Positions 10,221 to 22,080 are shown, counted from the first letter of the stretch. The stretch is DNA of 64,000 nucleotides from Oxalicibacterium flavum (GCF_014635065.1 NZ_BMCG01000001.1:558001-622000); one strand, 5' to 3'. A program made the numbers and translations. Notes: generated from the sequence alone by a model not told the origin.

Positions 10221-10700
10221 ATGTTCGACGTTCTAGTTTATTTGTACGAAACCTACTACCGCCCGGATGCCTGCCCGGAATCCGAGGTGCTGGTCAAGAA
10301 ACTCTCCGCCATCGGTTTCGAGGAGGAAGAGATTGCCAAGGCGCTCGGCTGGCTGACCGCGCTGGCACAGACCAACGATACCTTTTCTTCCGATCTGCAG
10401 CCGCACCAGACCGCGTTCTCGTTCGGCATGCGCATCTATGTCGATCGCGAGACCGACGTCATCGGCACCGCCGGCATCGGCTTCATCCAGTTCCTCGAAT
10501 CGGCCAAGCTGATCAATCCGGTGCAGCGCGAGATCATCGTCGAGCGCGCGCTGGCCGCGGCCGAATCGCCGATCTCGCTCGACAAACTCAAGGTCATCGT
10601 GCTGATGGTGCTGTGGAGCCAGGGCAAGGAGCCGGATGGCCTGTTCCTCGACGAACTCTTTCTCGACGAAGACGACGGCGCGCCGCGCATGCTGCACTGA
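10221..10700 (+). CDS. smg: Smg / DUF494 family protein
   Basis: 159 residues, starting [20 protein letters not shown], typical of the Smg family found beside dprA in many Beta- and Gammaproteobacteria. It is acidic, has no signal peptide or membrane segment, and ends with an Asp/Glu-rich stretch ([16 protein letters not shown]). Its biochemical function is unknown; the dprA-smg-topoisomerase order is widely conserved. A perfect 10-bp inverted repeat (GCTGCATCGT/ACGATGCAGC, 10723-10757) lies shortly after its stop, without a T-run. Confidence 0.92.
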   Translation: MFDVLVYLYETYYRPDACPESEVLVKKLSAIGFEEEEIAKALGWLTALAQTNDTFSSDLQPHQTAFSFGMRIYVDRETDVIGTAGIGFIQFLESAKLINPVQREIIVERALAAAESPISLDKLKVIVLMVLWSQGKEPDGLFLDELFLDEDDGAPRMLH

Positions 10701-10956
10701 GACGGATTACCATTTTCTTTTCGCTGCATCGTTCCGGCCCGCCGCCGACGATGCAGCATCATGCCTGTTCGACAATTCCCCCCTCGCTTCCCGACTGCTG
10801 CTTGCGGTTTTCGCCGCAACCCGCTTATCATTGCCCGCTTGACGGGCATGTAATTGTTATATTAGAACCCGTGCCTCGCCGAAACATGCTTTGTGGCATG
10901 ATTCGCCGACGACATCCTGCGCGCCTGGCCGCGCCTCTTTCGAGACCCTTATATAT

Positions 10957-13593
<2,637 letters not shown>

Positions 13594-13612
13594 TCATTCA
13601 GGCCACAGTCAC

Positions 13613-13647
13613 AAAAGCCTTTCCCTGACAGGAAAGGCTTTTTGTTT
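13613..13647. terminator. Terminator between topB and ogt (probably bidirectional)
   Basis: AAAAGCCTTTCC (13613-13624) pairs perfectly with GGAAAGGCTTTT (13631-13642) around a 6-nt loop, with T-runs on the right and A residues on the left, so it can stop both topB (+) and ogt (-) transcription. Confidence 0.9.
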
Positions 13648-13670
13648 TGCGCGCCATGTCCGCGGCAACA

Positions 13671-14165
13671 TCAATCGATGCTCACGCCTTCCAGCCGCAA
13701 CAGAAACCGCTTGCGATCCAGCCCGCCCGCATAGCCGGTGACCGCGCCCGACGAACCGATCACGCGATGGCAGGGCACGATGATCGATACCGGGTTCCTG
13801 CCGATCGCCGCACCGACTGCACGCAGTGCCTTGGGATTGCCAAGCTTTTGCGCATGCTGTGCGTAGCTGGTGCACTTGCCGTGCGGGATGTCGCGCAAGG
13901 CCTGCCATACGGCGCGCTGAAACACCGTTCCGTTCAGATCGAGCGGCACATCGAATACCGTGCGCCTGCCGGCAAAATACTCGTCCAGCTGCCTTGCCGC
14001 CTCCTTCAGATGACGCGCCGCCGGCGAACCCGCATCGGGCGGCGACCAGCCGTCTTTGCCCTTGAAGTGGCGATGCCCTTCAAAGTAAATGCCGCAAACT
14101 CCGTCGTCGGTGGCGGCAATCAGCAGATTGCCCACCACGCTCGGATGGTCCATGCATGAAATCAT
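13671..14165 (-). CDS. ogt: Methylated-DNA--protein-cysteine methyltransferase
   Basis: 164 residues from the ATG at 14165, chosen because AGGAGAG lies just upstream; the frame extends further back but overlaps the preceding gene. The active-site motif PCHRVIG contains the acceptor Cys that takes the alkyl group from O6-alkylguanine; GAAIGRNPVSII precedes it and GYAGGLDRKRFLL follows, as in Ogt and the C-terminal half of Ada. It lies 37 bp downstream of the Ada/AlkA fusion gene in the same direction, so the two likely form an alkylation-repair operon. Confidence 0.94.
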   Translation of the reverse strand: MISCMDHPSVVGNLLIAATDDGVCGIYFEGHRHFKGKDGWSPPDAGSPAARHLKEAARQLDEYFAGRRTVFDVPLDLNGTVFQRAVWQALRDIPHGKCTSYAQHAQKLGNPKALRAVGAAIGRNPVSIIVPCHRVIGSSGAVTGYAGGLDRKRFLLRLEGVSID

Positions 14166-14202
14166 GATCTCTCCTTGCCGACATGCGTCGGGCTTCAATG
14201 AA

Positions 14203-15702
14203 TCAGGCAAGCGAATGCCATAACAACAGGGCCGCATAACTGCGCCACGGCGACCAATGCGCCGCCCGCGCGTTCAACTGCCGTTCCGTCAGGCGGCCGC
14301 CCTGTTCGCTTTCCACCGCCGCTTTCTGCAATCCCAGGTCGCCTGCGGGAAACGCGTCGGGAAACCGCAATGCGCGCATCGCAATGTATTGCGCGGTCCA
14401 CTCGCCAACGCCGCGCACCGTCTTCAATTGCGCAATCGCCTCTTGCAACCGGGTGCCGGGCCTTGGCTGCAAGCCACCCTGCATGGCAAATGCCGCCAGA
14501 TTGCGAACGGTCTCGGCACGCGATATCGGCACGCCGATCGCGGCAATCTCCGTCGCGGCAAGCGCAGCCAGCCGTTCAGCCGATGGAAAATGATGCGTGA
14601 CGCCGGCAAATGGCGTGTCCGCCTCATCGCCAAACAACCGCGCGAGCCGACCACACACCGTGGTGGCGCCAGCCACGCTGACCTGCTGCCCCAGGACAGC
14701 GCGCAACGCAAGCTCGAAGGTATCGAACGCACCCGGCACGCGCAGGCCTGGCGTACGGGCGATCTGTACCGCCAGCAACGGATCGGCCGACAGATGCAAG
14801 GCGATGACATCGGGATTGGCATCGAGATCGAACTGCCGATGCATGCGCGCCACCAATGGCATCAGCACAGGTGCCAGGGATGCCGACAACGACAGTTCAA
14901 GCTGATTGCGTTGCGCCAGATGCACGACCCGCATCCAGCCGACCGCGCCGTCGAGCCGGATGCTGCGCGCGTATTCCCAGCGCCCGTCGTTGCAGACGCA
15001 TGCCTCGACACCCGGAGTCGCGCGCCTGCCGACATACTGCATCATCGCGTCCCATGCAAAAGGCGGACGATAGGCCAGCCGCAGGGTAAGGGCATCCGGT
15101 GCGGTCGGTGCCGACGTTTCCGTCGCGCGCCGGATGGCCGTCGGCGCCATGCCATACCGCGACTGGAACAAGGCATTGAAGCGGCGGATGCTGCCAAACC
15201 CCGCCGCATAGGCGACATCGCTCATCGGCAGATGCGTTTCCTGCAGCAGCTTCTTGGCAAACAGCAGGCGTTGCGTCTGTGCCAGTTCGACCGGGGTCAC
15301 GCCAAAATGCTGCAGCAACACGCGCCGCAACTGGCGCGACGACAGGCCGACCTCGTCGGCCAATCGCTCGGTGTCACCGTCGTTCAATGCACCGGCGGCA
15401 ATGCGCTGCCACACGGCATGCGCGAGGTTCTGTTGCAGGGCATAGGGCGCCAGCTCGGGACGACAACGCAGGCAAGGACGGAATCCGGCCGCTTCCGCTG
15501 CAGCGGCGCTATTGAAGAACACGCAGGAAGAGGCGCGCGGCGTCTTGACCCCGCACACCGGCCGGCAATAGATGCCGGTGGTCCTGACCCCCGTGAAAAA
15601 TACGCCGTCGAAGCGCACGTCCTTGGCCGCCAGCGCGCGATAGCAGCTCGCCGCGCTCAATATCTCGCCGTTTCGGCTGTCGATGATGTCCGGGGTCTCC
15701 AT
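14203..15702 (-). CDS. Ada N-terminal domain / AraC HTH / AlkA 3-methyladenine glycosylase fusion
   Basis: 499 residues. Residues 1-85: Ada phosphotriester-repair zinc domain with four Cys (GIYCRPVCGVK and PCLRCRPE); the first is the expected methyl acceptor and switch. About 95-190: AraC-type double helix-turn-helix (DVAYAAGFGSIRRFNALFQ). About 205-490: AlkA-like glycosylase with an HhH-GPD region (TVRGVGEWTAQYIAMRAL) and the catalytic Asp in FPAGDLGLQKA. The protein should sense methylphosphotriesters, activate transcription and excise alkylated purines. The O6-methylguanine domain of classical Ada is absent but is supplied by ogt next door. No ribosome binding site is visible, and the predicted transcript starts at or beside the ATG. 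Confidence 0.93.
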   Translation of the reverse strand: METPDIIDSRNGEILSAASCYRALAAKDVRFDGVFFTGVRTTGIYCRPVCGVKTPRASSCVFFNSAAAAEAAGFRPCLRCRPELAPYALQQNLAHAVWQRIAAGALNDGDTERLADEVGLSSRQLRRVLLQHFGVTPVELAQTQRLLFAKKLLQETHLPMSDVAYAAGFGSIRRFNALFQSRYGMAPTAIRRATETSAPTAPDALTLRLAYRPPFAWDAMMQYVGRRATPGVEACVCNDGRWEYARSIRLDGAVGWMRVVHLAQRNQLELSLSASLAPVLMPLVARMHRQFDLDANPDVIALHLSADPLLAVQIARTPGLRVPGAFDTFELALRAVLGQQVSVAGATTVCGRLARLFGDEADTPFAGVTHHFPSAERLAALAATEIAAIGVPISRAETVRNLAAFAMQGGLQPRPGTRLQEAIAQLKTVRGVGEWTAQYIAMRALRFPDAFPAGDLGLQKAAVESEQGGRLTERQLNARAAHWSPWRSYAALLLWHSLA

Positions 15703-15708
15703 GACGAC

Positions 15709-15737
15709 GTTATACGCGTCGCACAGTACAGCGTCTA
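15709..15737 (-). promoter_or_regulatory. Promoter of the ada/alkA-ogt operon, probably giving a leaderless mRNA
   Basis: On the minus strand TAGACG (15737-15732), a 17-bp spacer and TATAAC (15714-15709) precede the ATG at 15702 by only six bases, so transcription should begin on or beside the start codon. Confidence 0.55.
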
Positions 15738-15855
15738 GCCGTTTTCGGACACTAGTATTTTGTGGGAATATCTCCGGAGCGGCAACCTGTCCAATGCAGA
15801 AGAACGGGTGTTTCTTTCAACCGTACAGAAGAGTCTGCACATAAAACCGTGGCGA

Positions 15856-15890
15856 TAAAAAAGCCGCATGCCTCGTGAACATGCGGCTTC
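15856..15890 (-). terminator. Terminator of the FdhF/YdeP-like gene
   Basis: On the minus strand AAGCCGCATG and CATGCGGCTT form a 10-bp stem around a 9-nt loop, followed by TTTT, directly downstream of the oxidoreductase stop codon. Confidence 0.85.
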
Positions 15891-15908
15891 GACATGTGCC
15901 GGCGGCGA

Positions 15909-18233
15909 TCAGGCCGCCAGCGCCATTTCTTCCTGCGAACGTGTCAGCAGCACCGGGATCGATTTCGAGGTCGGCGTGTTGCAGATGTCGCCCGTGCTGT
16001 GCAGCGGCACAAGCGGATTGGTTTCCGGATAGTAGGCGCCGATGCAGCCGCGCGGGATGTCGTAGGCGACGATCAGGAACCGGTTGGCGTGGCGCTCGAT
16101 GCCGTCGTCCCACACGGTGGACATATCGACCCACTCACCGGCCTTGAAACCGAGCATTTCGATGTCCTCCGGATGCATGAACACCACGCGGCGCTGGCCG
16201 AACACGCCGCGATAGCGGTCGTCGAGCGCGTAGATCGTGGTGTTGTACTGGTCATGCGAACGCGTCGTCATCAGCGTCATCAGCTTTTCGCCGTGCAGCG
16301 CGCGGGCGCGGCGGATCGGCGTGTCGCGCTGGACCGGATGGGCGATGAAGTTGGCCTTGCCGGTATCGGTCAGCCATTCGCGCTCGCGCGAGGCGACGCG
16401 CAGGTGGAAGCCGCCCGGTTTGGCGATGCGTTCGTTGTAGTTTTCGAAGCCGTCGAGCACGCTTTCGATCGCATCGCGGATACGGTCGTAATCGGCGGCG
16501 TAGCCGAGCCAGTCGACCTTGCCGGAACCCAGCGTCGCATGCGCGATGTTGGCGACGATCGCGGTTTCCGACATCAGGTTCTTCGAAGCCGGCTTGTTCA
16601 TGCCGTAGGAGATGTGCACCATGCTCATCGAATCCTCGACCGTCACACCCTGCGGCACGCCGTTCTGCACATCGATCTCGGTACGGCCCAGCGTCGGCAG
16701 GATCAGCGCATTCCTGCCATGCGCGAGATGGCTGCGGTTGAGCTTGGTGGTGATCTGCACCGTCAGCTCGCACGAGCGCAGCGCGTCGAAGGTGCGCGGC
16801 GTGTCGGGCGTCGCCATCACGAAGTTGCCGCCGAGGCCGATGAAGACCTTGACGTGACCTTCGATCATTTCGTGGATGGTTTCGACCACGTCGAGGCCGT
16901 GCTCGCGCGGCGGTTCGAAGTCGAATACCTTGCCGAGCCGATCGAGGAACTCCCGCGACGGCTTTTCCTCGATGCCGACGGTACGGTTTCCCTGCACGTT
17001 GGAATGGCCGCGCACCGGGCACAGGCCCGCGCCTTCGCGACCGATGTTCCCGCGCATCATCATCAGGTTGGACAGCATGTGCACGGTCTGCACCGAATGC
17101 TTGTGCTGTGTGATGCCCATGCCCCAGGTCGCGATCACGCGCTTGCCGTTGACATAGATGCGCGTCAGCGTTTCGATGTGCTTGCGCGAGACGCCGGCTT
17201 CGTCGATCAGCTCCTGCCAGTCCTGCGCGCGCAGATCGGCGGCGAAGGCATCGAAGCCGGCCGTGTGCTGCTCGATGAAGGCGACGTCGAGTACGCGTTC
17301 GCGGCCTTCGGCCACGGCTTCGTCGTCGAGTTCCAGCGTGCGCTTGGCGACGCCCTTGATCAGCGCGAAGTCGCCGCCGAGTTTGGGCTGGATGAAGGTA
17401 GAGGCGATCTTGGTGCTCGACATAGTCAGCATCTCGACCATACTCTGCGGATCGGTGAAGCGCTCGAGGCCGCGCTCGCGCAGCGGATTGATCGAAACGA
17501 TCACGGCGCCGCGTTTCGAGCATTCGCGCAGTTCGCCGAGCATGCGCGGATGGTTGGTGGCCGGGTTCTGGCCGAAGATCAGCAGCGTGTCGGCATGCTC
17601 GAAATCGTCGAGCGTGACCGTGCCCTTGCCGACGCCGACGGTCGCCGGCAGACCGCGGCTGGTCGCCTCGTGGCACATGTTGGAACAGTCGGGAAAGTTG
17701 TTGGTGCCGAACATGCGCACGAACAACTGATAGACGAACGCCGCCTCGTTGCCGGCGCGGCCGGACGTATAGAAGGCTGCCTGATCCGGATTGTCGAGCT
17801 TGTGCAGATGCGTGGCGATGAGCTGGAAGGCATCGTTCCACGCGATCGGCACGTACTTGTCGGTGACTGCGTCATAGACCATGGGATCGGTCAGGCGGCC
17901 GTGCTGCTCGAGTTCATAATCGGATTGCTCGAGCAGCGCCGCCACGGTGTTCTTCTGAAAGAACTCGGGCGTCACGCGCTTGCTGGTGGCTTCCGCCGCC
18001 ACGGCCTTGACGCCGTTCTCGCAGAACTCGAAAGTCGAGGCATGCTGGCGATCGGGCCAGGCACAACCCGGGCAGTCGAAACCCTCGGGCTGATTCTGCT
18101 TGAACAGCGTGCGATAGTTGCCGCCAGCGACCTTTTCCTTGATGAGATTGATGGCGACATACTTGACCGCACCCCAGCCGCCGGCGGCGTGGTGATAAGG
18201 TTCGATGCTGGCTTTGGACTTCGACTTTTCCAT
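15909..18233 (-). CDS. FdhF/YdeP family molybdopterin oxidoreductase
   Basis: 774 residues from the ATG at 18233 (MEKSKSKASIEPYHHAAGGW). It belongs to the molybdopterin oxidoreductase superfamily, YdeP/FdhF branch: after the AAGGWGAVKYVA opening comes a Cys cluster (DCPGCAWPD with a further Cys in FEFCENG) expected to bind an iron-sulfur centre, then bis-MGD binding segments (SGRAGNEAAFVYQLF, NPATNHPRMLGEL, GMGITQHKHSVQ) and a C-terminal MopB domain (TRSHDQYNTTIYALDDRYRG). There is no signal peptide, so it is cytoplasmic. Members resemble formate dehydrogenase, but the physiological substrate of the YdeP branch is unsettled. It is divergent from a MocR-type regulator. An alternative in-frame start lies at 18290. 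Confidence 0.9.
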   Translation of the reverse strand: MEKSKSKASIEPYHHAAGGWGAVKYVAINLIKEKVAGGNYRTLFKQNQPEGFDCPGCAWPDRQHASTFEFCENGVKAVAAEATSKRVTPEFFQKNTVAALLEQSDYELEQHGRLTDPMVYDAVTDKYVPIAWNDAFQLIATHLHKLDNPDQAAFYTSGRAGNEAAFVYQLFVRMFGTNNFPDCSNMCHEATSRGLPATVGVGKGTVTLDDFEHADTLLIFGQNPATNHPRMLGELRECSKRGAVIVSINPLRERGLERFTDPQSMVEMLTMSSTKIASTFIQPKLGGDFALIKGVAKRTLELDDEAVAEGRERVLDVAFIEQHTAGFDAFAADLRAQDWQELIDEAGVSRKHIETLTRIYVNGKRVIATWGMGITQHKHSVQTVHMLSNLMMMRGNIGREGAGLCPVRGHSNVQGNRTVGIEEKPSREFLDRLGKVFDFEPPREHGLDVVETIHEMIEGHVKVFIGLGGNFVMATPDTPRTFDALRSCELTVQITTKLNRSHLAHGRNALILPTLGRTEIDVQNGVPQGVTVEDSMSMVHISYGMNKPASKNLMSETAIVANIAHATLGSGKVDWLGYAADYDRIRDAIESVLDGFENYNERIAKPGGFHLRVASREREWLTDTGKANFIAHPVQRDTPIRRARALHGEKLMTLMTTRSHDQYNTTIYALDDRYRGVFGQRRVVFMHPEDIEMLGFKAGEWVDMSTVWDDGIERHANRFLIVAYDIPRGCIGAYYPETNPLVPLHSTGDICNTPTSKSIPVLLTRSQEEMALAA

Positions 18234-18412
18234 GACGATCAGGATTCCGTTAAGCACGGTTCGGACGTCCTGCTCGGGCTGCGCACGCACGTCCTACCAC
18301 CGCATGGCGACAGCGTACGATTCCATGACAGCGGAATGGGCATACACATTTCCGCAAATAAAAAGAGTACAGTTCGGATGAAGCACTGCTTAATATTTGT
18401 GCAGTGAATACG

Positions 18413-18443
18413 AGTCATAAGTCATGGAAAAAGAGACATGACT
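18413..18443. promoter_or_regulatory. Candidate MocR operator in the fdh/mocR intergenic region
   Basis: AGTCATA (18413-18419) is followed directly by AGTCATG (18420-18426) and, ten bases later, by the inverted copy CATGACT (18437-18443). A second inverted pair, CACTGC/GCAGTG, lies at 18384-18406. Direct plus inverted copies upstream of a MocR-type gene are typical of autoregulatory sites, but this is inference. Confidence 0.4.
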
Positions 18444-18459
18444 ATCATCAGGGGTATGT

Positions 18460-19884
18460 GTGAAGCTGTACGAAAAACTGGCAAGCGACATCGAGGAACA
18501 GATTGCCCGTGGCGTTTTTCGCGCCGGAGAAAGACTGCCATCCATCCGGCAGATGAGCCGCCATCATGAACTGAGCATCACGACCGTGGTCCATGCCTAC
18601 CTGCTGCTCGAAAGCAAGGGCATCATCGAAAGTCATCCGCAATCGGGCTATTTCGTGCGCGAGGCAACCGCTGCGGAACAACCCGAGTTGCGCATCTCGC
18701 AACCGATCGCGGTGTCCTCGCATGTGGACGTGAGTCGCCTCGTGCTTTCCACCCTGCGCTCGATCAGCGCGCATGACGCGATCCCGCTTGGCTCCCCCTA
18801 TCCGGACCCCACGCTGTTCCCATCCGAAAAGATCAATCGCCGCGCCTACAGCATCGCGCGCCGCCGCACGCAATGGGGCGTGACCGATGCGCTGCCGCCG
18901 GGCAATCCGCAACTGATCCGCCAGATCGCACGCCGCTATCTGCAGAACGGCACACCGATCGATCCCAACGAGATCGTCGTCACCATCGGTGCCACCGAAG
19001 CCATCAACCTGTGTCTGCAGGCGGTCGGCAAGACCGGCGACACGGTGGCAGTGGAGTCGCCGACCTTCTATGCGATGCTGCACGCGATCGAGCGCATGGG
19101 GATGAAGGCGATCGAGGTTGCCACCCATCCGCAGGAAGGCATCGATCTCGATGCGCTGAAGGAAGTGATGGACCGGCAGCCGATCGCAGCCTGCATGGTG
19201 ATGCCGAACTTCCAGAATCCGCTCGGCTTCCAGATGCCGGACGAAAAGAAGCGCGCGCTGGTTGACCTGATCACGACGCGCCGCATCCCGGTCATCGAGA
19301 ACGACGTCTATAACGAACTGTATTTCGGCGACGTGCATCCGAGTTCGCTCAAGTCCTACGACAGCGAAGGCTACGTCATGCACTGCGCCTCGTTCTCCAA
19401 GAGCCTGACCACGGCCTCGCGCATCGGCTGGGCGCTGCCGGGCCGCTATCGCGATCAGGTCGAGAAGCTCAAGTTCCTCAATACGCTGACGACGCCGACC
19501 TTTCCGCAGCTGGCGATTGCCGAGTATCTGGAACACGACGGCTACGAACATCACCTGCGGCAGGTGCGCAAGCTCTATGCGCAGCAGGCCAACATGATGC
19601 GCGCGGCCGTGCATCGCTTCTTTCCGGCCGGCACGCTGACCTCGCAGCCGCGCGGCGGCTATGTGCTATGGGTCGAACTGCCGGCCGGCGTCGATTCGAT
19701 GAAGCTCTACGAACGCGCGCTCGAACGCGGCATCACCATCGGCCCGGGCACCATGTTCTCGGTCGGCGACACCTACCGCAACTTCATCCGCCTCAACTAC
19801 AGCTACGCGTGGTCGCGCGAGATCGACGAGGCACTCAAGACCGTCGGCCAGTTGGCTGCCGATTGCCTGCGCGAACGGCGCTGA
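18460..19884 (+). CDS. MocR-type transcriptional regulator (GntR HTH + aminotransferase fold)
   Basis: 474 residues, GTG start at 18460 (VKLYEKLASDIEEQIARG read as Met), chosen because the GntR winged helix must begin here. Residues 1-70 are the GntR DNA-binding domain (ERLPSIRQMSRHHELSITT). From about 95 the protein is a fold-type I aminotransferase-like domain with a PLP-Lys segment (CASFSKSLTTASRIGW). MocR proteins use PLP or a PLP adduct as effector. It is divergent from the molybdopterin oxidoreductase gene and is likely its regulator; nothing in the sequence identifies the ligand. Confidence 0.93.
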   Translation: MKLYEKLASDIEEQIARGVFRAGERLPSIRQMSRHHELSITTVVHAYLLLESKGIIESHPQSGYFVREATAAEQPELRISQPIAVSSHVDVSRLVLSTLRSISAHDAIPLGSPYPDPTLFPSEKINRRAYSIARRRTQWGVTDALPPGNPQLIRQIARRYLQNGTPIDPNEIVVTIGATEAINLCLQAVGKTGDTVAVESPTFYAMLHAIERMGMKAIEVATHPQEGIDLDALKEVMDRQPIAACMVMPNFQNPLGFQMPDEKKRALVDLITTRRIPVIENDVYNELYFGDVHPSSLKSYDSEGYVMHCASFSKSLTTASRIGWALPGRYRDQVEKLKFLNTLTTPTFPQLAIAEYLEHDGYEHHLRQVRKLYAQQANMMRAAVHRFFPAGTLTSQPRGGYVLWVELPAGVDSMKLYERALERGITIGPGTMFSVGDTYRNFIRLNYSYAWSREIDEALKTVGQLAADCLRERR

Positions 19885-20011
19885 CCGAAACGTCTTCTTC
19901 CGGGCGCATTCGGTTGATGCGCCGCATGCCGCCCTCTATAATCGATCCGAACCATGGCACATCGCCCCGCAGAGGGCGGCCGCCTCGGCAGGCGAGACGA
20001 AGGAGACGATC

Positions 20012-20287
20012 ATGCAGGATGCATCGCAACAGACGGACGGGCTGGATCCGGCCAAGGTAACGATATTACGGCAGCTATGGGAAGCCTCGCAGGAAAGCGA
20101 TGGCGCCTGGTCGCTAGCCAAGCTCAGCAAGCGCGCCGGCATTCCGATGAGCACGCTGCTGCGCATCCTCAACGAATTCGACACTGCCGGCATCGTCGAT
20201 CTGACCGAGCAGGAAGACGGCCGCCGTTTTGCCGCGCTGAACGCGGACGGCCTGGCTCTTTTCCCCTCGCTTTTCAGCACCCAATGA
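20012..20287 (+). CDS. Small winged-helix DNA-binding protein
   Basis: 91 residues with a good ribosome site (GAAGGAGACGATC before ATG). The middle, SLAKLSKRAGIPMSTLLRIL, is a helix-turn-helix, and the following NEFDTAGIVDLTEQEDGRRF reads as recognition helix end plus wing, as in MarR/IclR-like winged helices. There is no ligand domain. It follows the MocR gene in the same direction after 127 bp and may belong to the same oxidoreductase module. The exact family is not recognised. Confidence 0.75.
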   Translation: MQDASQQTDGLDPAKVTILRQLWEASQESDGAWSLAKLSKRAGIPMSTLLRILNEFDTAGIVDLTEQEDGRRFAALNADGLALFPSLFSTQ

Positions 20288-20919
20288 AATGAAGCGCGTC
20301 CGGCCGAGGTAGCGGCGGCCTGTCCCTCGCGGTCCGGTCCGCATCGCGACCGCCAGGCCGGCGCTCTCATCCGTACGCCGGCAGGTCACGCACCATCGCG
20401 GTGCCTGCCGCAATTCCCTTCCTGCTGAAAGGTGAAGTAACCGATCTCGACAGTTCCCTTTTCAGGCGCGGCCCGGAAGGCGAGAGTGCCGATGCATGAA
20501 AGACAGGCTTGCTGTTCTGTAAGTGTGGAGTAAGAAAAAAACGGAAAGATGGCGCATCGGTCTTCCCTCTGTAAAAACAGGGGAAAATCTTCTTTCTGCC
20601 CGTACAGTCCGCTACAATCGAATCACATCGGACAGTCGGCCGATAGAAACACGATATCGCAGCATCGATGCGCATCAACGCTTGATAGTTGTCGTTTCAT
20701 CGTTGTGCATCAACCCTGCGTTCTCCCTGCATACGGCGCCGAGCCATCGGCGCCCCGAAAAAACGAAAGGAGTCGCCCACCCCCTCGTCGGACAAGCCGC
20801 AGAGCCTTGCCGAGCCCGCCATACCCGATGTTCGAATGCTTCCGGATCGCTCCTGCATCCCGGACGCCTTCTGCAAGTGATGTTCAGCGTTACTCTAAAA
20901 AACACAAAGGAGACAGACA
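20288..20919. other. 632-bp non-coding region upstream of dctP with two hairpins
   Basis: No gene is supported; the frames here lack ribosome sites and resemble no family. Just after the winged-helix gene is a nested stem: CGGCCTG (20316-20322) with CAGGCCG (20354-20360), enclosing GCGGTC/GACCGC. A second hairpin pairs GGCAG and GCACC with GGTGC and CTGCC at about 20379-20409. Neither has a T-run. A possible -10 box, TACAAT, lies near 20612. The dctP ribosome site AAAGGAGA is at the right end. The length suggests regulated transcription of the transporter. Confidence 0.5.
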
Positions 20920-22080
20920 ATGAAATCGAATCACGATCAGAAAAAACCGGAATCCTCCGCCCGCCCGTCGCGCCGCAAGTTCATCGGCACGGCCGCTGCC
21001 ACCGGCGGCGCCGCAGCCCTCGCATTCCCCATGATTTCCACCGCGCAGTCGGTGACCAACCTGCGCTTCCAGAGCACCTGGCCCAGCAAGGACATCTTCC
21101 ACGAATACGCACTCGACTTCGCCAAGAAGGTCAACGACATGACCGGCGGCGAACTCAAGATCGAGGTGCTGCCGGCAGGCGCCGTGGTGCCGGCCTTTGG
21201 CCTGCTCGATGCAGTCTCGAAAGGGACGCTCGACGGCGGCCATGGCGTGATGGGTTACAACTATGGCAAGCAGGCAGCAATCGCGCTGTGGACCTCGGGA
21301 CCGGTGTTCGGCATGGATGCCAACATGGTGCTGGCATGGCACAAGTACGGCGGCGGCACGGCACTGCTCGAAAAACTCTACTCGCAGATCGGCGCCAACG
21401 TCATCTCCTTCCTTTCCGGCCCGATGCCGACCCAGCCGCTCGGCTGGTTCAAGAAACCCATCACCAAGCCCGATGACCTGAAGGGCCTGAAGTTCCGCAC
21501 CAACGGCCTCGCGATCGACCTCTTCACGGCGATGGGCGCGGCGGTGAACGCGCTGCCGGCCGGCGAGATCGTGCCGGCACTGGACCGCGGCCTGCTCGAC
21601 GGTGCCGAGTTCAACAACGCCAGCTCGGACCGCGTGCTCGGCTTCCCCGACGTGTCCAAGGTCTGCATGCTGCAGAGCTTCCACCAGAGCTCGGAGCAGT
21701 TCGACATCAGCTTCAACAAGACCAAGTACAACGCGCTGGCACCCAAGCTCAAGGCCATCATCGCCAACGCGGTGGAAGCGGCCTCGGCCGACATGTCGTG
21801 GAAGGCGATCGACCGCTACTCGACCGACTACCGCGAGATGCAGACCAAGGACGGCGTCAAGTTCTACAAGACGCCGGATGCCGTGCTGCAGGACCAGTTG
21901 CGCATCTGGGACGAGATCGTGGCCAAGAAGGGCGCCGACAACGCGCTGTTCAAGGAAGTCGAGAAGTCGCAACGCGAGTTCGCCGAACGCGCCATGAAGT
22001 GGGACATGGATACCAACAACAACCGCCGCATGGCCTACAACCACTATTTCATGAGGAAGGCGGCACCGAAGAAAGGATGA
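20920..22080 (+). CDS. dctP: TRAP transporter solute-binding protein (DctP family)
   Basis: 386 residues with strong ribosome site AAAGGAGA. The N-terminus has a twin-arginine signal (RRKFIGTAAATGG) with a cleavable hydrophobic stretch, so the folded protein is probably exported by Tat. The body is DctP/FcbT1-like: LRFQSTWPSKDIFHEYALDF at the start of the mature protein, LKGLKFRTNGLAIDLFTAMG in the ligand-binding lobe, and PALDRGLLDGAEFNN. It captures an organic acid in the periplasm for the membrane subunits encoded next; the mannitol/chloroaromatic-type branch is the closest that I recognise. The ligand is unknown. Confidence 0.93.
   Translation: MKSNHDQKKPESSARPSRRKFIGTAAATGGAAALAFPMISTAQSVTNLRFQSTWPSKDIFHEYALDFAKKVNDMTGGELKIEVLPAGAVVPAFGLLDAVSKGTLDGGHGVMGYNYGKQAAIALWTSGPVFGMDANMVLAWHKYGGGTALLEKLYSQIGANVISFLSGPMPTQPLGWFKKPITKPDDLKGLKFRTNGLAIDLFTAMGAAVNALPAGEIVPALDRGLLDGAEFNNASSDRVLGFPDVSKVCMLQSFHQSSEQFDISFNKTKYNALAPKLKAIIANAVEAASADMSWKAIDRYSTDYREMQTKDGVKFYKTPDAVLQDQLRIWDEIVAKKGADNALFKEVEKSQREFAERAMKWDMDTNNNRRMAYNHYFMRKAAPKKG

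Noticed and set aside
10723-10757. Perfect 10-bp inverted repeat after smg as a terminator
   Set aside because: No T-run follows; noted only as a hairpin in the smg entry.
20288-20919. Riboswitch in the long region before dctP
   Set aside because: Two hairpins exist, but I could not match them to glycine, c-di-GMP or other known aptamer consensus sequences.
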